Assembly (NCBI GenBank): GCA_031761405.1
Contig: JASEVX010000001.1
Coordinates: 49,213,102-49,277,101 of the forward strand
Direction of reading: 5' to 3'
DNA length: 64,000 nt
Source: Serripes groenlandicus
Lineage: Eukaryota > Mollusca > Bivalvia > Cardiida > Cardiidae
The notes beneath the pieces are model-generated. The model worked only from the letters and a program-made list of their open reading frames with translations. It was not told the DNA's origin and searched no databases. Position numbers and translations under genes: made by a program. Every line of letters begins with the position of its first letter. The stretch's first letter is position 1. Positions 21,690 to 33,628 of this stretch are shown in pieces.

Positions 21690-24600
21690 GATGCTGCAGC
21701 AACCCTGGCGGCCATGTTTTTCAACAGATCAGACATATTTGAACAATCTTGGTAGAGGGTGCCCCAAAGAACATTTGTGAAAAATTATTTTCAAATCGGG
21801 CTAATTCTTTTGGACGAGAAGATTTTTTAAGTTTTAACAATACACATATAAGGAAAACAAGCTAAGCCCCCTGGCAGCCATATTTTTTCAACGGATCGGA
21901 AATATTTGAACAATCTTGGTAAAGGGTGCCCCACCGAACATTTGTGCAAAATAATTTTCAAATCGGGCCAGTACTTTTGGACAAGAAGATTTTTAAAGTT
22001 TTAACAATGCACATATAATGAAAACAGGCTCCACCCCCGGGCGGCCATGTTTTTCAACGGATCGGAAATATTTGAACAATCTTGATAAAGGGTTCCCAAA
22101 GGAACATTTGTGCAAAATAATTTTCAAATTGGGCTTATACTTTTGGACAAGAAGATTTTCAAAGTTTAAACAATGCACATATAAGGAGAACAAACTTAGC
22201 CCCCTGGCGGCCATGTTTTTCAACCGATCAGAAATATTTGAACAATCTTGGAGTGCCCCAAGGAATATTTGTGGAAAATAATTGTCAAATCAGGCCAGTA
22301 CTTTTGGACAAGAAGATTTTTAAAGTTTTAACAATGCATATATAAGGAAAACAAGATCCGCCCCCTGGCGGCCATGTTTTTCAACGGATCGGAAATGTTT
22401 GAACAATCATGGTAAAGGGTGTCTCAAGGAACATTTGTGCAAAATAATTTTCAAATCGGGCCAGTACTTTTGGACAAGAAGATTTTTAAAGTTTTAACAA
22501 TGCACATATAAGGAAAACAGGCTCCACCCCCTGGCGGCCATGTTTTTCAACGGATCGGAAATATTTGAACAATCTTGATAAAGGGTTCCCAAAGGAACAT
22601 TTGTGCAAAATAATTTTCAAATTGGGCTTATACTTTTGGACAAGAAGATTTTCAAAGTTTAAACAATGCACATATAACGAGAACAAACTTAGCCCCCTGG
22701 CGGCCATGTTTTTCAACCGATTAGAAATATTTGAACAATCTTGGAGTGCCCCAAGGAATATTTGTGGAAAATAATTGTCAAATCAGGCCAGTACTTTTGG
22801 ACAAGAAGATTTTTAAAGTTTTAACAATGCATATATAAGGAAAACAAGATCCGCCCCCTGGCGGCCATGTTTTTCAACGGATCGGAAATGTTTGAACAAT
22901 CATGGTAAAGGGTGCCCCAAGGAACATTTGTGCAAAATAATTTTCAAATCGGGCCAGTACTTTTGGACAAGAAGATTTTTAAAGTTTTAACAATGCACAT
23001 ATAAGGAAAACAGGCTCCACCCCCTGGCGGCCATGTTTTTCAACGGATCGGAAATATTTGAACAATCTTGATAAGGGGTTCCCAAAGGAACATTTGTGCA
23101 AAATAATTTTCAAATTGGGCTTATACTTTTGGACAAGAAGATTTTCAAAGTTTAACAATGCTCATATAAGGAGAACAAACTTAGCCCCCTGGCGGCCATG
23201 TTTTTCAACCGATCAGAAATATTTGAACAATCTTGGAGTGCCCCAAGGAATATTTGAGGAAAATAATTGTCAAATCAGGCCAGTACTTTTGGACAAGAAG
23301 ATTTTTAAAGTTTTAACAATGCATATATAAGGAAAACAAGATCCGCCCCCTGGCGGCCATGTTTTTCAACGGATCGGAAATGTTTGAACAATCATGGTAA
23401 AGGGTGCCCCAAGGAACATTTGTGCAAAATAATTTACAAATCGGGCCAGTACTTTTAGACAAGAAGATTTTTAAAGTTTTAACAATGCACATATAAGGAG
23501 AACAAACTTAGCCCCCTGGCGGCCATGTTTTTCAACCGATCAGAAATATTTGAACAATCTTGGAGTGCCCCAAGGAATATTTGAGGAAAATAATTGTCAA
23601 ATCAGGCCAGTACTTTTGGACTAGAAGATTTTTAAAGTTTTAACAATGCATAAACAAGATCCGCCCCCTGGCGGCCATGTTTTTCAACGGATCGGAAATG
23701 TTTGAACAATTATGGTAAAGGGTGCCCCAAGGAACATTTGTGCAAAATAATTTTCAAATCGGGCCAGTACTTTTGGACAAGAATATTTTTAAAGTTTTAA
23801 CAATGCACATATAAGGAAAACAAGCTTCGCCCCCTGGCGGCCATGTTTTTCAACGGATCGGAAGTATTTGAACAATCTTGGTAAAGGGTGCCCCAAGGAA
23901 CATTTGTGCAAAATAATTTTCAAATTGGGCCAGTACTTTTGGACAAGAAGATTTTTAAAATTTTAACAATGCACATATAAGTAAAACAGCCTCAGCCCCC
24001 TGGCGGCTATGTTTTTCAACCTATCGGAAATATTTGAACAACCTTGGTAAAGGGTGGCCCCAATGAACATTTGTGGAAAATAATTTTCAAATCGGGCCAG
24101 TACTTTTGGACAAGAAGATTTTTTAAGTTTTAACAATGCACATATAAGGAAAACAAGCTCCGCCCCCTGGCGGCCATGTTTTTCAACGGATCGGAAATAT
24201 TTGAACAATCTTGGTAAAGGGTGCCCCAAGGAACATTTGTGCAAAATAATTTTCAAATCGGGCCAGTACTTTTTGACAAGAAGATTTTTAAAATGTTAAC
24301 AATGCACATATAAGGAAAACAGGCTCCGCCCCCTGGTAGCCATGTTTTTCAACGGATCAGAAACCCCAATGTACATTTGTGCAAAATAATTTTCAAATCG
24401 GGCCAGTACTTTTGGACAAGAAGATTTTTAAAGTTTTAACAATGCACATATAAGGAAAATAAGCTCCGCCCCCTCGCGGCCATGTTTTTCAACGGATCAG
24501 AAATATTTGAACAATCTTGGTAGAGGGTACCCCAAGGAACATTTGTGCAAAATAATTTTCAAATCGGGCCAGTACTTTTGGACAAGAAGATTTTTTAAGA
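21690..24600 (+). repeat. ~163-bp tandem array with a three-unit higher-order repeat
   Basis: GGCGGCCATGTTTTTCAAC recurs about every 160-170 bp from 21709 to 24475. Between about 22020 and 23500 the variants cycle with a period of about 490 bp. 'caggctccacccc' recurs at about 22025, 22518 and 23011. 'ggaaatgtttgaacaatcat' recurs at about 22391, 22881 and 23374. Apparent reading frames here are by-products of this repeat. Confidence 0.88.
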
Positions 24601-24930
24601 TTTGGCAATTTTCCCCTTTTCTGTTGCCGCAGTTCTCGATGGAATTTAAATCTTTGAACACTTTTGAAAGAGGTCCACCAAAGGAACATTCCTGTGAAGT
24701 TTGGTTGAAATTGGTCAAGTGGTTAAGGAGATGATCTAAATGTCTAAATGTTAACGACGGACGCCGGACAACGCCGTACGGACAAAAAGTGATCAGAATA
24801 GCTCACCTTGAGCCTTTGGCTCTAGGTGATCTAAAAACCAACCCTCAGATTGACATCAGCCTGCGCCTATACAGGCAGGTCAACTGATCAAGACATTACA
24901 AATTCGCGAGCTTATTATGTAGTCTCATAG

Positions 24931-25360
24931 GTAGACAATATGTAGCTAGGTGTTTATATAAGGGGATACTTATACTGCCTTGCTATGAAGCTGCCTTTTA
25001 TAGTAACATGATAGCGTTCGCCTGAAGGGCAAGAGGTCCAGAGTTTGAGCCCTTGTCGGGCCTTACTTTTTTCAGCTGGGTCACATTGGCGCCCACCCTT
25101 AATAACCCGCAGTGATGTGAGATAGAGTAGTAGTTGATGTAAATTGAATAATCCGAGGACGAATCTTCACATGGAGGGGGAGAGTATGTAGTAGAGAGAT
25201 CTGTTCCATAGATTGACAATATGTAGCTATGTTGTATAAGTGGATACTTATACTGCCTCGTATAATGGAGCTAGCTTTTATAGTGACATGGTAGAGTGTT
25301 TGCCTACAGCACAAGAGGTCCCGAGATCAAGCCTTCGATGTTTGGGTCAGACTCTTTCAG
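24931..25360 (+). repeat. tRNA-like (SINE head) sequence duplicated in tandem, period ~278 bp
   Basis: Two diverged copies (from about 24931 and 25209) each carry 'gacaatatgtagcta', 'ggatacttatactgcc' and a tRNA-like stretch. The second has GACATGGTAGAGTGTTTGCC (box A-like) and AGATCAAGCC; the first has GAGTTTGAGCCC (box B-like). The tRNA fold is too eroded for a functional gene, so a tRNA-derived SINE is the better reading. Confidence 0.55.
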
Positions 25361-25497
25361 CTCGGTTTCAGTTGTACAAGCATTCTTGAAGCCTTTGGAG
25401 AACAGCTTAGACCAAAACTTGCATGTTGTTTTTCATGTGACTTTGCTAATATCAAGTTTTCTTGACACGAAAGCCATTTTATTGTCTGGAGAACGTT

Positions 25498-25727
25498 TTA
25501 ACCTTTTCCCACATACAAACATTTTCTTAAGCCTCTGAGCAGATAACTTTTGAAAACATTGTGACAAAAGAAGAAATTGCTCATGATGAACAATTTCACC
25601 TTTTGCCACTTTTTATAGTGTCCATACTTCTATGAAGTCTAAAATATATGTTAAATATAAAAGTTATGAAATACTTTTAAGAAGTCAGTCTTCTGCTGCA
25701 GATGTGTTGTATGTGGAAAAGTGTTGA
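25498..25727 (+). mobile_element. piggyBac-like TTAA MITE
   Basis: TTAACCTTTTCCCACATACA left, 'gacaaaagaagaaattgctc' core, CTGCTGCAGATGTGTTGTA and GTGGAAAAGTGTTGA right. Confidence 0.75.
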
Positions 25728-25847
25728 ACTTGATGTTTTATTTTTAGACACTTCCTCAAAGCTCTAGATACATGTATATACATATATTTCATCTTCCTGA
25801 ATCATTGATTGCACTCCGCAACCTTTATAGTTGGTTAGACAATTCTT

Positions 25848-26036
25848 TTTACCCTTTCACACATACAACATATCTGCAGCCGACGGCTTTGAAAACATCT
25901 AAAATTCTTTGGAAAAATCTCCGAAAAATGAAAGTATATTTACTGAATAGACTTGAAAACATTGCGGCAAATGATGTTTTCAAAAGTTATCTGCTGCTTA
26001 TGCGTCAAAATGCATCTACAGGTGGGAAAGTGTTAA
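25848..26036 (-). mobile_element. piggyBac-like TTAA MITE, central deletion
   Basis: ACCCTTTCACACATACAAC left, CTGCAGCCGACGG and GTGGGAAAGTGTTAA right. At about 190 bp it lacks most of the central hairpin. Confidence 0.7.
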
Positions 26037-26139
26037 ATACCTACAACATAGGGTTTAATCATGAAAGAGCTGCATTTTGAGGTGTAATACTTCCAACCCG
26101 TTGTTTCCCATTCTAAATCTTGGAATGTATGCTGAAAAT

Positions 26140-26163
26140 AACCAGTAGTAGTAGTAGTAGTAA
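26140..26163 (+). repeat. (AGT)n microsatellite
   Basis: About seven AGT triplets ending at 26161. Confidence 0.85.
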
Positions 26164-26544
26164 AGTTTGAGATGGAAAAAGAATCATTGTGAGAAAAGGA
26201 GATTAATTTTGTTTAATGATGAGAAATCGGTCAGTATCAATGAAAGGGATAAACTCAATCCTCATCCACGAATTCAAGAAGGCCTAATTGATACAGAAGC
26301 CCTTTCTATTCTCTCCAGTACAATGGCGATGCAATGAAGCAGAGAGAGGAGAGAGAAGTAGGATATTAATGGTAGGGATCAGTAATTTTTTGAAGTGATT
26401 CACTTCACAATATGTGACATCAGCTGGAAGTACCGGAAGACTTACAATTGGAAATGATGCTCACTTGGCCGGAAAGCATTTCCCCTGAATATCATGTCCA
26501 GTTCTCGGAAATCAATCCTTTCAACCTTTCAACCTTTCCTTTTT

Positions 26545-26774
26545 TTAAAGCCTTTCCCAACTATAGACGCATTTTGACGCCTCTGCAGCAGACAAGTTTT
26601 GAAAACATCATGACAAATGAAGAAATTGCTCAAAACGAGCAATTTCTCCTTTTGCCACAAAGTTTTCAACTTTTTTCAGTAACTTGACCTTCATTTGTAG
26701 AGAATTTTCGTGTTTTTGCCTAGATATTTTCAAAGTCATCTGCTGCAGGTTTGTTGTATGTGTGAAAGGGTTAA
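26545..26774 (+). mobile_element. piggyBac-like TTAA MITE
   Basis: TTAAAGCCTTTCCCAACTATA left, GACGCCTCTGCAGCAGAC, a perfect GAAATTGCTC..GAGCAATTTC centre, and TATGTGTGAAAGGGTTAA right. Confidence 0.82.
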
Positions 26775-27019
26775 AGCAGAGGATGAAAGGTTTGAATCTT
26801 TACTCAATCAATATACTTTCAAATTTGTCTTCCACCAATGCTAAGAAAATTGTCTTTATGGAAAAGTAGCCAGTCTGGAAGAAATGATATGTGGACTACA
26901 GGTGCGTGACAGTCAATATACATATGGGTATAAGAACTGGCAGTCGTGATAATACTGAAATACTCACTAAGTGTGACCTTGACAGTTGAGATACAGGCCT
27001 TGTTTTTATGCCCGACACG

Positions 27020-27422
27020 CCGGAACATCATGGTTAATGTCTGTGCCAAGTATCTTGGAAATCCTATGATGGATGGTTAAGATGCAGGCTGGACAAGGTT
27101 AGGTGGGTCTGACAGACTGACTGACAGAATGACAAACAGACAAAATCAACTCAACCTATAGTCCCCAAACTGGTCTCTGACCGGTAGGGGACTGACTCAT
27201 AACCATTAGGGGTCATCTTCTCATGGAATCCAATCCCCTTGTGAAGTTAACAGTCTCTGTGTCAAAGGGTTCTTAAGAAATTGCATAGAAGCCAATTTGA
27301 CCTTTGACCCAGTCACCCCAAAGAGTCCAGCCATCTTGTGAAGCTTAAAGACTCTGGGACAAACATATTTTAACCTTTAAGGTCCATGTAACCTTGGCTT
27401 TTGACACAGTGACACCAAAAAC
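27020..27422. repeat. AGGTCA-rich repeat fragments
   Basis: 'aatttgacctttgacccagt' (27295) and 'gtcaaagggttcttaagaaatt' resemble segments at 27830-28050 and 57100. No ends are identified. Confidence 0.45.
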
Positions 27423-27681
27423 AACTAGAACTATCACTGAAGATGATAAATACCCCCTAAACAGCACCTTGACCTACACCATAACTTAATAAGTAAAAGG
27501 GCCATAACTCTGTAAAGTAACATGCAATTGTAACCCCTTTAGGATATGCACATCTCCTCTTGGTATAGAAGCTTCATGTGAAATTTTATTGAATTCCACC
27601 CAGTGGTTTGTAAGAAATAGGCCGGATAAAATATGGCACAGTGACTCCTATATACCCCCTCTTCTTTGAAGGGGGTATAAT
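27423..27681 (+). mobile_element. ACTAGA-class miniature element (ATACCCCC arms)
   Basis: ACTAGAACTATCACTGAAG (hairpin ATCA..TGAT), arm AAATACCCCC, and a 3' palindrome TATACCCCCT..AGGGGGTATA followed by ATAA. A second, longer member lies at 28453-29066. Confidence 0.7.
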
Positions 27682-28100
27682 AAGGATCATTCACTCAGTA
27701 AGTTCAATCATCAATGGGTCAATGGGTATATTCAAGATATTGAGCCCATGTGACCATGACAACAAACACAACAAATAGGATCATCTACTCCATTAGATCA
27801 ATCATCCTATGAAGTTTGAAAACTAGGTCAAAGGATTCTTGAGATATTGAGTAGAAATGGATTTGACCATTATGGTACCTTGATCTTTGACCCAGAGACC
27901 CTCAAAACAATAGGAATACTCTTCTCAATTAGACCAATCAGCTCATGAATTAAGAAGACTGCAGGTCAAAGGGTTCTCGAGATATTGATTTGAAACAGAT
28001 TTGACCTTCATGACCCCTGTGACCTTGACCGTTTACCCAATGACCTCAAAATAATAAGACGATAACAAATGTCATAAAGAGGTTTTCAAAGCAGAGGACA
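27682..28100. repeat. Diverged tandem repeat with gaccttgacctttgaccc words
   Basis: Three loose units carry 'gaggttcaatcat'-type and 'ttgagatattga' words with 'accttgatctttgaccc' and 'tgaccttgaccgtttaccc'. Related to the array at 56918. Confidence 0.5.
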
Positions 28101-28452
28101 CTTCAAAACCATATCAGGTTATATTTACATTAATACTTTGATTGACCAGTTTAATGCTGTTTAAAATGATACTTCAGTTAGAAAATAATGGCAGGTAGTT
28201 CACTTCTCATTATGTTTTCTGGGATCTTTCACACCAATATTTTCTTAACATAACATTTTTCCCAGGCAACTGCCTACTATAAAGTGGTAAGGAAGTTGTT
28301 GACTGAAGTAACTGTTGGTTGCTATCCGAAGGCGAGTGATGGAAGAACCTCACGTTGAGCGTGACATGCTCATTGGAGCTTAAAAGTTACGGTTTATTAA
28401 TACACAAGCAAAAAAAAACGCAAGAAAATGTCATGAATGTCCCTATCCCCAA

Positions 28453-29066
28453 ACTAGAGCTATCACTGAATGTGATTGATACCCCCAAACGCCGCCCTGG
28501 TAGGAAATTCCATCCAATAGTTTAATGTTATTCTCTGGACAAGAAAAAAGTAAGAAAGGGCAATAACTCTGTAATAAGTTTAAATATAGTTATTATTCTT
28601 GTACACTGCACACCCTCTCATCGTGCTTTACCATTGAATGAAGTTTTATTAAATTCCATCCTGTAGTTTTTAAGTTATTCTCCGGACAAGAAAAAAGCAA
28701 GAAAGGGAACTAACTCTGTAATTAGGTAAAATAGAGTTATGCTTCTTGTACACTGCACTTCCTCTCATTGTGCTCTACCATTGTATGTAGTTTTATTAAA
28801 TTCCAACTTGTAGTTTTAAAGTTTTTTTCTGAACAAGAAAATTGTTAGAAAGGGCAATAACTCTAAAATAGAGTTATGCATTATGTACACTGCACTGCCT
28901 GTCATTGTTCTTTACCATTGTATGCACTTTCTCTTACTGTGTTGTATCATCGTATGAAGCTTTATCAAATTCCATCCAGTAGTTTTCAATTATGCTCCGA
29001 ACAAGGAAAATTGCAAGACCTACCGACCGACCGACCACAGGGTGACTCCAATATACCCCCTTCAAA
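28453..29066 (+). mobile_element. ACTAGA-class element with ~145-bp core units
   Basis: ACTAGAGCTATCACTGAATG start and GATACCCCC arm, then about four units with 'ggcaataactctgtaat', 'ttgtacactgca' and 'attaaattccatcc'. The 3' tract is (GACC)n, then 'ggtgactccaatataccccc' and TTCAAACTTAAG. The GGGGGTAT arm of the 27423 element is not preserved. Confidence 0.65.
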
Positions 29067-29600
29067 CTTAAGTCATGAAGTTATAGCAATTGTGACCTTG
29101 ACCTTTAACCTAGTTAAGAGAAATGCCAAATCTACCACATCTCTTCTGCATGAAGTTTGAAGGAACTCTGCCCATATTTGGAAGTGCCATGATATCATTG
29201 TGTACAAATGGTAAGCTTTTTATAGAATTGTAGCCCTTGACATTTGACCTCGGACATTGAAACACAAATTTGCATAATCTCCATTCCATTGACAATGATT
29301 TTTTAATAATATAAAGGAATTCCAACCACAAATGAAATTACTCAAGAGACGATCGCTTTTCTTATTTATGGCAACTGTGACCTTGACCTTTTGTATGTTG
29401 AAAGAAGAAGTTTTGTCCACAAATGAGTGATCATACAAATACAAATGCATCCTTGACCTATGACATAAGTCAGAAAAACTCAATCTTGTCCAAAAATGCT
29501 TGGGACAAAGAAGTATAAATGAGTTAAACCAACAGATGTATTATAGTTACTGTGACCGTGACAAATGGACCAAAGACAGTGAAACACAAACATGTCAAAG
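29067..29600. repeat. Dispersed repeat with tgtgaccttgacctt words
   Basis: 'ttgtgaccttgacctttaac' (29090), 'cttgacatttgacctcgg' (29240) and 'ctgtgaccttgaccttttg' (29379) mark about four diverged units. Part also matches 4740-4940. Confidence 0.5.
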
Positions 29601-29983
29601 CAATTGTATGTGAAGTAAGTAGGAATTCACTCACAAAATGTGCTAGAGCTATATCATCATTGTGTACACACTCTCATAGAAGGACACCACAAGGTAAACC
29701 TAATTTTGCACCACAAAATATAAGAAACAGAATAATACACAACAGGAAAGTCTATCTTCTGGCATGGACAGGTCATTTTACTTTAATGCCAGTAACGGCC
29801 TTTCAACGGCTTCAATATTACCCATTACCAAGACAGAAATTCTTTTAGTTGAAATAATACGGCAAAAACAAGAAGTCTAGATTAAGTCCAATAAAAGTTT
29901 ACTTACAATTACACATAATGAACAATTTCTCCATTTACCACAATGTTTCTTATTCATTTAATTTGATGTCTGTCTCAGATTGA

Positions 29984-30216
29984 TTAAGCCTTTCCCACAT
30001 ATAGTCGCTTCCTGACCCTCTGCAGCAGAAAACCTTTTAAAACATTGTGTTAAAAGTAGAAATTGCTCAAAACCAGCAATTCTTTCTTTTGTCACAATGT
30101 TTTCAACTCATTTTTTAGTAAATATACCTACATTTATAGGGCCTTTCCGTGTTTTTGCCTGGATGTTTCCAAAGTCGTTTGCTACAGATTTGTTGTATGT
30201 GGGAAAGTGGGGTTAA
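29984..30216 (+). mobile_element. piggyBac-like TTAA MITE, abutting the next copy
   Basis: TTAAGCCTTTCCCACATATAG to TATGTGGGAAAGTGGGGTTAA. Its right TTAA is also the left TTAA of the following element. A decayed MITE scrap with 'gaacaatttctccatttacc' lies just upstream at 29910-29960. Confidence 0.82.
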
Positions 30217-30442
30217 CCCTTTCCCTCATACGACAATTATGCAGCAGACGACTTTGGACATATTTTGTCAAGAAATACAAAATCTCTATAATCGAATGGA
30301 TAACCTATGACTAAAAGTGGTAAACATTGTTGCAAAAGGAGAAATTGCTCATTTTGAGCAATTTCTTCTTTTGTCACTATGTTTTCAAAAAGCTGTCTGC
30401 TGCAGAGGTGTCAGAAAGCGTCTATATGAGGGAAAAGGTTAA
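30213..30442 (-). mobile_element. piggyBac-like TTAA MITE
   Basis: TTAACCCTTTCCCTCATACG to TATGAGGGAAAAGGTTAA, opposite orientation to its left neighbour, sharing TTAA 30213-30216. The central hairpin GAAATTGCTCATTTTGAGCA is intact. Confidence 0.85.
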
Positions 30443-30714
30443 AGAAGAAAGAAATGGGCTAAGATTGCAAAATGAGATGTGATAATGTTGTGAAATTCCC
30501 TGTAAATCACTCCGAACAAAATCCACCAAAACCCCTGGATAAACCCATATCTCTGCATTACCCCTTTGTTGGGTGTCAGAATTGAAAGCAATTAAAACAA
30601 CAAACGAGCAGGATGTAGAGAAGAAACTACAGGGTTGCAAATCTTCTCTTTTTTGCTGCAACAATTCACAATAATAAGAACCGTCAACTGAAAAAGAGTC
30701 TTTCAGAAAATATC

Positions 30715-30951
30715 TTAACCCTTTCCCTCATATAGACACTTTCTGACGCCTCTGCAGCAGACAGCTTTTTGAAAACATAGTGACAATTAAAAGAAGAAAT
30801 TTCTTAAAACGAGCAAATTCTCCTTTTGACACAATGTTTTCCAATTTTAGTCATAGGTTAATAACCATTCAATTATAGAGAATTTCTATTTTTTGACAAA
30901 ATATGTTCAAAGTCATCTGCTGCAGAATTGTCCTATGAGGGAAAGGACTAA
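30715..30951 (+). mobile_element. piggyBac-like TTAA MITE
   Basis: TTAACCCTTTCCCTCATATA left and CTATGAGGGAAAGGACTAA right. The right TTAA has become CTAA. Confidence 0.82.
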
Positions 30952-31142
30952 ACTTCATGTAAAATGGTTGCAACAACATGTTGGTATAAGTTGTAGTTAC
31001 AAGCGTATTACATGAAACCATTGCCATGTTACATAATAATTGTACAAAAATAAACAGTTAGTCATGGAAGTTCAACTTCTATTTATATGATATTCATAAT
31101 ACTGTCATAAGTGCCCAGTCTGCCCTAAATTATAACTATCAC

Positions 31143-31356
31143 TGTTCCCACATATGGACGATATGAAACACCTCTGCAGCAGACATCATTTGAAAACAGC
31201 ATGGCAAAAGGAGAAATTGTTCATAATGAAATTTCATCTTCTGCCACGATGTTTTGAACTTTGTTAAATGAATATCATTTCATTTATTGAGATTTTTGTG
31301 TGAAGATGCTTTTAAAGACATCTGCTGCAGATTTGTTGTTTGTGGGAAAGGGTTAT
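31143..31356 (+). mobile_element. piggyBac-like TTAA MITE, decayed left end
   Basis: 'gttcccacatatggacg' left, CACCTCTGCAGCAGAC, TCTGCTGCAGATTTGTTGT and GTGGGAAAGGGTTAT right. Confidence 0.7.
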
Positions 31357-32140
31357 ATTTATTCTTACAAATTGAAAAAAAAAATGGGATCTACAAACAT
31401 TTAAAACTTAGTTGACAACTGTCAGTTAAAATGACAGCTCATAAATGAGCCTAAAACCCTCTTGTCACAATGTTTTAAACAAATTTTGGTCATGTTGACC
31501 AAGTTCTATTCAGATCCAGATTAAAAGAGCCTTCTTACTAGATGCCGTGGCAATACCAGTTTTTTTGCCATCCTACTTGGTAATAATGCAAATTGAGCTC
31601 AGCTGCAGTGTGTCATTAGCCCTCGAAGCTTGATAATAACCCTCTGCAGAATGTGATCAATTTGTTTCATCGCTGCAATTTTCACAATGCACACGATGGG
31701 TTAGTCGGAAACAAATGGGTAAAAATCTGCAAAATGGTCTAATTATAATCTGCCATCATTTCTGTTCACAGAAAATTGAGCCGCCAGCTTGAATGTTTTT
31801 ATGTCTTTTGTGATCTTGAACCATGCACACCATCCATCTGCATTAACTCTTTATAACTGAAAGCATTTTCCCAGCCCAGCGAGCATGAAGATTTTGAACT
31901 CTTGAGAAAAATTTAAGGCAAATCATTTTAGCAATGACATGTGTGTTCAAACGAACAAATGTGTCCCTGGTCTAGTTTTTAAAAATTAAATGAAAGCATA
32001 CGTGACAGTAATACAAATAGACAATGAAAGTGACCAAGTGTCAATCCCTGTTTGATAAATTTAACAATCATGGGGTCACCAGTTTGAAACCCAGCTGAAC
32101 CATTCAATCTTTCCACTGATTGACTAAAGTCATTGTGACT
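31357..32140. other. No feature seen
   Basis: No repeat termini, motif or frame that I can support. Confidence 0.4.
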
Positions 32141-32141
32141 T

Positions 32142-32312
32142 GTGTCATTCGTCTTCCACCAAAGGACTTAAAGTCTATGTAGCAAGGTAGCCAGTTACCC
32201 TGTAGCAAGGTTAAGTACTGCTGTAAAATAGCAAGGAAATGCATGGTGAGGTGAACTGGCCAGTGTTAAAATTGAAATGATGTTGAAAAACATTTCAACT
32301 CCAATCAATCAA
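32142..32312 (+). mobile_element. SINE-like element with (AATC)n tail
   Basis: 'gtcattcgtcttccacca' start, 'ggtgaactggcc' in the body, and a tail CCAATCAATCAATC. Related to the copy at 43048-43227, with an extra internal duplication of 'gtagcaaggt'. Confidence 0.65.
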
Positions 32313-32633
32313 TCTAAAAGTACCAGGCAGATGAAAGAAAAACATTAATGTTAACACAAAATACACCTTTATGAACAATCTGATCTTAATTGCTTGGCAT
32401 GTAAAAAACTTAACATCCTGGCACATCTTTGTCCAATTTATACAAGAACACTTTATGGACCTGTTATATTATGGCTGATGTAAACTAGTTAGTTTCTGAC
32501 AGAAACAGGCATTGAGTATAACAAAAATGTGAATGAACTGGGTCACTTTGTTAATTGTGAACCTGGCCATATACAATGTAATCAAGAACATCAATGTAAT
32601 ACTGTCAGTCAATCTAACCCTTACCTTGAATGG

Positions 32634-32840
32634 TTAAACCTTTACCACATTCAACATATCCGCAGCTGACTTTCAAAACATCTTAATTGGCAATATTATT
32701 AAAAATTTCCATAAATGAAAGGAATATTATTGAATCAAGTCGATTGCTCATGATAAGAACTTTCTACTTTTGCAACAACGCTATCAAAAGGCATCTGCTG
32801 CAGACGTGTCAGAGAGTGTCAGTATGTAGGTAAAGGCTGA
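32634..32840 (-). mobile_element. piggyBac-like TTAA MITE, decayed
   Basis: TTAAACCTTTACCACATTCAAC left, CATCTGCTGCAGACGTGTC and GTAGGTAAAGGCTGA right. Confidence 0.65.
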
Positions 32841-32907
32841 TAACATATTAGGAAAACAATGTGACAAAGGAACAATTAGAATTGGCTGTGTGATTTTAAT
32901 GACAGAC

Positions 32908-33137
32908 TTAACCCCTTTCCCACATACATCAAAATTACAGCAGCCAACTTTGAAATTCTTGATGTAAAAGTTATGGAAAAACTTTATAAATGACAATATT
33001 ATATTGAATAGTGTTCTAAATGTTGTGGCAAAAGGAGAAATTGCTTGTTTTGAGCAATTTCTTCTTTTGTCACAATGTTTTCAAAAAGTCATATCCTGAA
33101 GAGGCGTCGGAAAGCGTCTATATGTGGGAATGGGCTA
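32908..33137 (-). mobile_element. piggyBac-like TTAA MITE
   Basis: TTAACCCCTTTCCCACATAC left, a strong central hairpin GAAATTGCTTGTTTTGAGCA, and GCGTCTATATGTGGGAATGG right. Confidence 0.75.
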
Positions 33138-33628
33138 AAAACTTATTGAGGGCTCAAAAGTAGATAGACAGACACGTGATAGGGAAGCAAGTGATCCATC
33201 ATTCTCACATCTCCAAAGTTTTAAAATTATCTTTATTTTCCAATTAGCCAATTTTGAGAAAATGAACCACTGAGAATACCTTTTTGATCTGCCAAAAGTA
33301 AATGACTGTAGATTGACATTTAGATTTGATTAAATGTCCGTATTGCATGACTGTTCAACCTTATCTTACCATGCAACAAGATCTTGATCTACCCTGATTA
33401 CATTTTTATTAACTTACTCCATGACATGAAATGCTATGTTCTTAACATTTAGTCAAATTAGTCAATACAGTCTCTCACATTATGGGTGAAATTTTTCTCA
33501 AATCTGCAAACGATAAACAGTTAGCTTTTAGGCTATTAAATGCCAGCATCAATTACCCATGGGTCATTAGACTATTAATTTTCTTGATAAGGTGATTAAA
33601 TTGCCAAGATGTTTGTCTGACCGGTATA
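33138..33628. other. No feature seen
   Basis: No repeat or coding signal found. Confidence 0.4.

Larger units (their letters stand above)
20975..24837 (+). mobile_element. Large tandem-cored element, about 18 ~163-bp units
   Basis: The 5' end is ACAAGAGGGCCAAGATGGCCC with arm GATCACCTG. The 3' end is 'gtacggacaaaaagtgatc', then GCTCACCTTGAGCCTTTGG closing to AGGTGATCTAAAAA. Non-repeated leader and trailer segments (21000-21690, 24600-24780) match the element at 41097. The array accounts for most of its 3.9 kb. A foreign 5' end, ACAAGAGCACCGCGTACGG, lies inside the leader at about 21443. Confidence 0.8.

Noticed and set aside
21993..24734. Frames of 66-97 codons on both strands with recurring peptides
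   Set aside because: They follow the ~163-bp tandem core exactly and appear on both strands, as expected from a repeat rather than genes.
24995..25065. Functional tRNA gene
   Set aside because: Box-like motifs are present, but a cloverleaf cannot be completed and the sequence is duplicated with a repeat flank. A SINE head is more likely.
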